DNA from: an uncultured Oscillospiraceae bacterium
GTDB lineage: Bacteria > Bacillota > Clostridia > Oscillospirales > Ruminococcaceae
Direction of reading: 5' to 3'
Assembly: GCA_934465295.1 (NCBI GenBank)
Contig: CAKSKU010000011.1
Coordinates: 1-64,000, forward strand
DNA length: 64,000 bases
The stretch's first letter is position 1. Each line of letters opens with the position of its first letter. The translations under genes were made by a program, and so were the position numbers. Shown one piece after another: positions 62,063 through 64,000 of this stretch. The notes beneath the pieces were generated by a model. It had not been told where the DNA came from and searched no databases. It saw only the letters and a program-made list of their open reading frames with translations.

Positions 62063-64000
62063 ATGGGTATGTTTGACGGTCTTTTTGGCAGTTACAGTAA
62101 GCGTGAGCTTGCTAAGATAGAACCTATTAAAAATAAAGTCCTCGCATTGGAAGATGATTATGCCGCAATGTCGGAGGAAACTCTTAAAGCGCAGACTAAT
62201 ATTTTCAAGGAGCGTATCGCTGACGGCGAAACCGTTGACGATATCCTCCCCGAGGCTCTCGCAACAGTCCGTGAGGCTGCTTGGCGTGTTCTCGGAAAGA
62301 AGCCTTACCCCGTTCAGATCATCGGTGCTATCGTTCTTACTCAGGGACGTATCGCTGAAATGAAAACGGGTGAAGGTAAAACTCTCGTTGCCTGCTGTGC
62401 GGCTTATCTTAATGCGCTCCCCGGCAACGGTGTTCATGTCGTAACGGTAAACGACTACCTCGCTAAATATCAGTCCGAAGAAATGGGAAAGGTTTTCCGC
62501 TATCTCGGACTTACTATCGGCTGTATCCTTCACGAGCTCAACAACGATCAGAGACGTGCGGCTTACAACTGCGACATCACTTACGGTACGAACAATGAAT
62601 TCGGCTTCGACTATCTCCGTGACAACATGGTCCTCTATATGAAGGAAAAGGTACAGAGAGGTCACGCTTTTGCTATCGTCGACGAAGTTGACTCGATCCT
62701 CATCGATGAAGCGAGAACCCCTCTTATCATCAGCGGCAGGGGAGACAAGTCCACCGAGCTTTACACCAAGGCTGACAAGTTCGCCAAGACGCTCAAAGCT
62801 TACACCGTTGTTGAAATGGACGATAAGGTCGATCAGGAAGAAAACTCCGAAAACAGCGACTATATCATCGACGAAAAGGCAAAGACGGCTACTATCACCC
62901 GTCAGGGCGTAAAGAAAGCCGAGAAATATTTCGGGGTTGAGAACCTTTTTGATGCTGACAATTCAACACTTCTTCACCATATCAACCAGGCACTCAAAGC
63001 CAACGGCTGTATGAAGAACGATATCGACTACGTTGTCAAGGACGGCGAGGTTATCATCGTTGACGAATTTACGGGCCGTCTTATGATGGGTCGTCGTTTC
63101 AATGACGGTCTTCATCAGGCTATCGAAGCAAAGGAAGGCGTTAAGGTCGCTCACGAGTCCAAGACTCTCGCAAGCATCACCTTCCAGAACTACTTCCGTC
63201 TCTACAACAAGCTCTCCGGTATGACAGGTACAGCTATCACAGAGCAGGAAGAATTCAAGGAAATTTACAAGCTCGACGTTGTTGAGATACCGACAAACCG
63301 TCCCGTTAAGAGAATCGACCACCCCGATGTTATCTTCAAGACAGAGAACGGCAAGTTCAAAGCCGCTATCCGCCAGATCGAAGAATGTCACGCAAAGGGT
63401 CAGCCTGTTCTTGTCGGTACGATCTCTATTGAAAAGTCCGAAAAGCTCTCCGCAATGCTCAAGCGTGCAGGCATCAAGCATAATGTCCTCAACGCAAAGC
63501 AGCATGAAAAGGAAGCTGAAATAGTTGCTCAGGCAGGTCAGTTCGGCGCAGTTACCATTGCAACGAACATGGCAGGACGAGGAACGGATATTATCCTCGG
63601 CGGTAACGCTGAATTCCTTGCAAAAGCTGATATGAAGAAGCAGGGCATGGAAGAGGAAGTTATCAGTGAGGCTGTAAGCTATGCCGACACTCAGGACGAG
63701 ACCATTCTTGAAGCAAGAAAGATCTATCGTGAGCTTTATGCAAAATATAACGATGTGGTCAAGGAAAAGGCTGAAAAGGTCAAGGAAGCGGGCGGTCTTT
63801 ATATCCTCGGTACGGAACGTCACGAATCAAGACGTATCGACAACCAGCTCCGAGGCCGTTCGGGACGTCAGGGAGACGTCGGCGAGAGCCGTTTCTTCCT
63901 CTCCCTCGAAGATGACCTTATGCGTCTTTTCGGCGGCGACAGGATAACCGCTATGATGGACACCCTCAAAGTCGAGGAAGATATGCCTATCGAAGCAAAG
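62063..64000 (+). CDS. secA: SecA preprotein translocase ATPase (5' part, cut by window end)
   Basis: The first 646 codons are present and the frame is open to the window edge. Walker A is KTGEGKT (101-107). DEVDSILIDEARTPL, the GMTGTA motif of NBD2 and MAGRGTDIILGG are all present, followed by RRIDNQLRGRSGRQGD. It drives proteins through SecYEG in every bacterium. ATG 62063 follows AAAGGTGG at suitable distance; ATG 62054 lies too close to it. Confidence 0.97.
   Translation, partial: MGMFDGLFGSYSKRELAKIEPIKNKVLALEDDYAAMSEETLKAQTNIFKERIADGETVDDILPEALATVREAAWRVLGKKPYPVQIIGAIVLTQGRIAEMKTGEGKTLVACCAAYLNALPGNGVHVVTVNDYLAKYQSEEMGKVFRYLGLTIGCILHELNNDQRRAAYNCDITYGTNNEFGFDYLRDNMVLYMKEKVQRGHAFAIVDEVDSILIDEARTPLIISGRGDKSTELYTKADKFAKTLKAYTVVEMDDKVDQEENSENSDYIIDEKAKTATITRQGVKKAEKYFGVENLFDADNSTLLHHINQALKANGCMKNDIDYVVKDGEVIIVDEFTGRLMMGRRFNDGLHQAIEAKEGVKVAHESKTLASITFQNYFRLYNKLSGMTGTAITEQEEFKEIYKLDVVEIPTNRPVKRIDHPDVIFKTENGKFKAAIRQIEECHAKGQPVLVGTISIEKSEKLSAMLKRAGIKHNVLNAKQHEKEAEIVAQAGQFGAVTIATNMAGRGTDIILGGNAEFLAKADMKKQGMEEEVISEAVSYADTQDETILEARKIYRELYAKYNDVVKEKAEKVKEAGGLYILGTERHESRRIDNQLRGRSGRQGDVGESRFFLSLEDDLMRLFGGDRITAMMDTLKVEEDMPIEAK

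Overview
The window looks like a chromosomal segment of a Gram-positive, spore-capable Clostridia bacterium, most like Ruminococcus or other Oscillospiraceae. The evidence is an alpha/beta-type small acid-soluble spore protein, a cellobiose phosphorylase (GH94), a mannosyl phosphorylase (GH130) and a GH95 hydrolase, a sortase-type NPATG surface protein, frequent TTG and GTG starts behind strong AGGAGG-type ribosome binding sites, and many TTGACA-N17-TATAAT promoters. This is inference from gene content; no 16S rRNA gene is in the window.

Layout. 1-410: tRNA-Asn, tRNA-Lys and 5S rRNA, probably the tail of an rRNA operon. 0.5-8.2 kb: an orphan membrane protein bracketed by a perfect 15-bp inverted repeat, a class III nucleotide cyclase, a MATE exporter with a terminator-type leader, a CmpB-like membrane protein, an AraC/GyrI-like regulator and a spore protein. 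8.5-14.2 kb: small accessory genes (three GNATs, NERD nuclease, AlbA_2/HATPase regulator with an operator array, ASCH and SEC-C proteins). 14.3-18.1 kb: a BlaI-BlaR1-like pair with a very long ectodomain. 18.2-20.3 kb: degenerate MNT plus HEPN, a zinc-ribbon protein and an SDR epimerase. 20.5-24.8 kb: a VTC-DUF4956-CotH operon flanked by inverted copies of a structured repeat. 24.9-29.0 kb: MarR with a heterodimeric ABC exporter. 29.3-34.2 kb: CPBP-like protein, a TadA-GNAT-GNAT fusion, an MtaD-like deaminase and a U32-like protein. 34.5-36.2 kb: a codon-optimised cell-wall surface protein. 36.9-48.2 kb: an eight-gene carbohydrate-transport operon with one giant binding protein, two permease pairs, an NHL/TPR protein, a YIP1 protein and a DUF5696 protein, but no ATPase. 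48.4-54.3 kb: lipoprotein, GH95, Rpn nuclease with a stand-alone C-terminal mini-gene, DUF6440 and GH130. 54.5-64 kb: MetY, GH94, nucleoside phosphorylase, lipoprotein, TatD and the 5' part of secA.

How parts work together. Cello- and mannosaccharides imported by a multi-component transporter could be phosphorolysed inside the cell by GH94 and GH130. The transport operon and both phosphorylase genes carry similar AAACG-type (cre/LacI-like) sites near their promoters. The less ordinary signals are: (i) four copies of an intergenic repeat whose hairpins keep pairing while the sequence changes; (ii) the dual-permease/DUF5696/NHL operon; (iii) an Rpn nuclease followed by a separate gene for its own C-terminal domain; (iv) a hairpin leader at +1 of the MATE gene; and (v) an operator array before the AlbA_2 gene.
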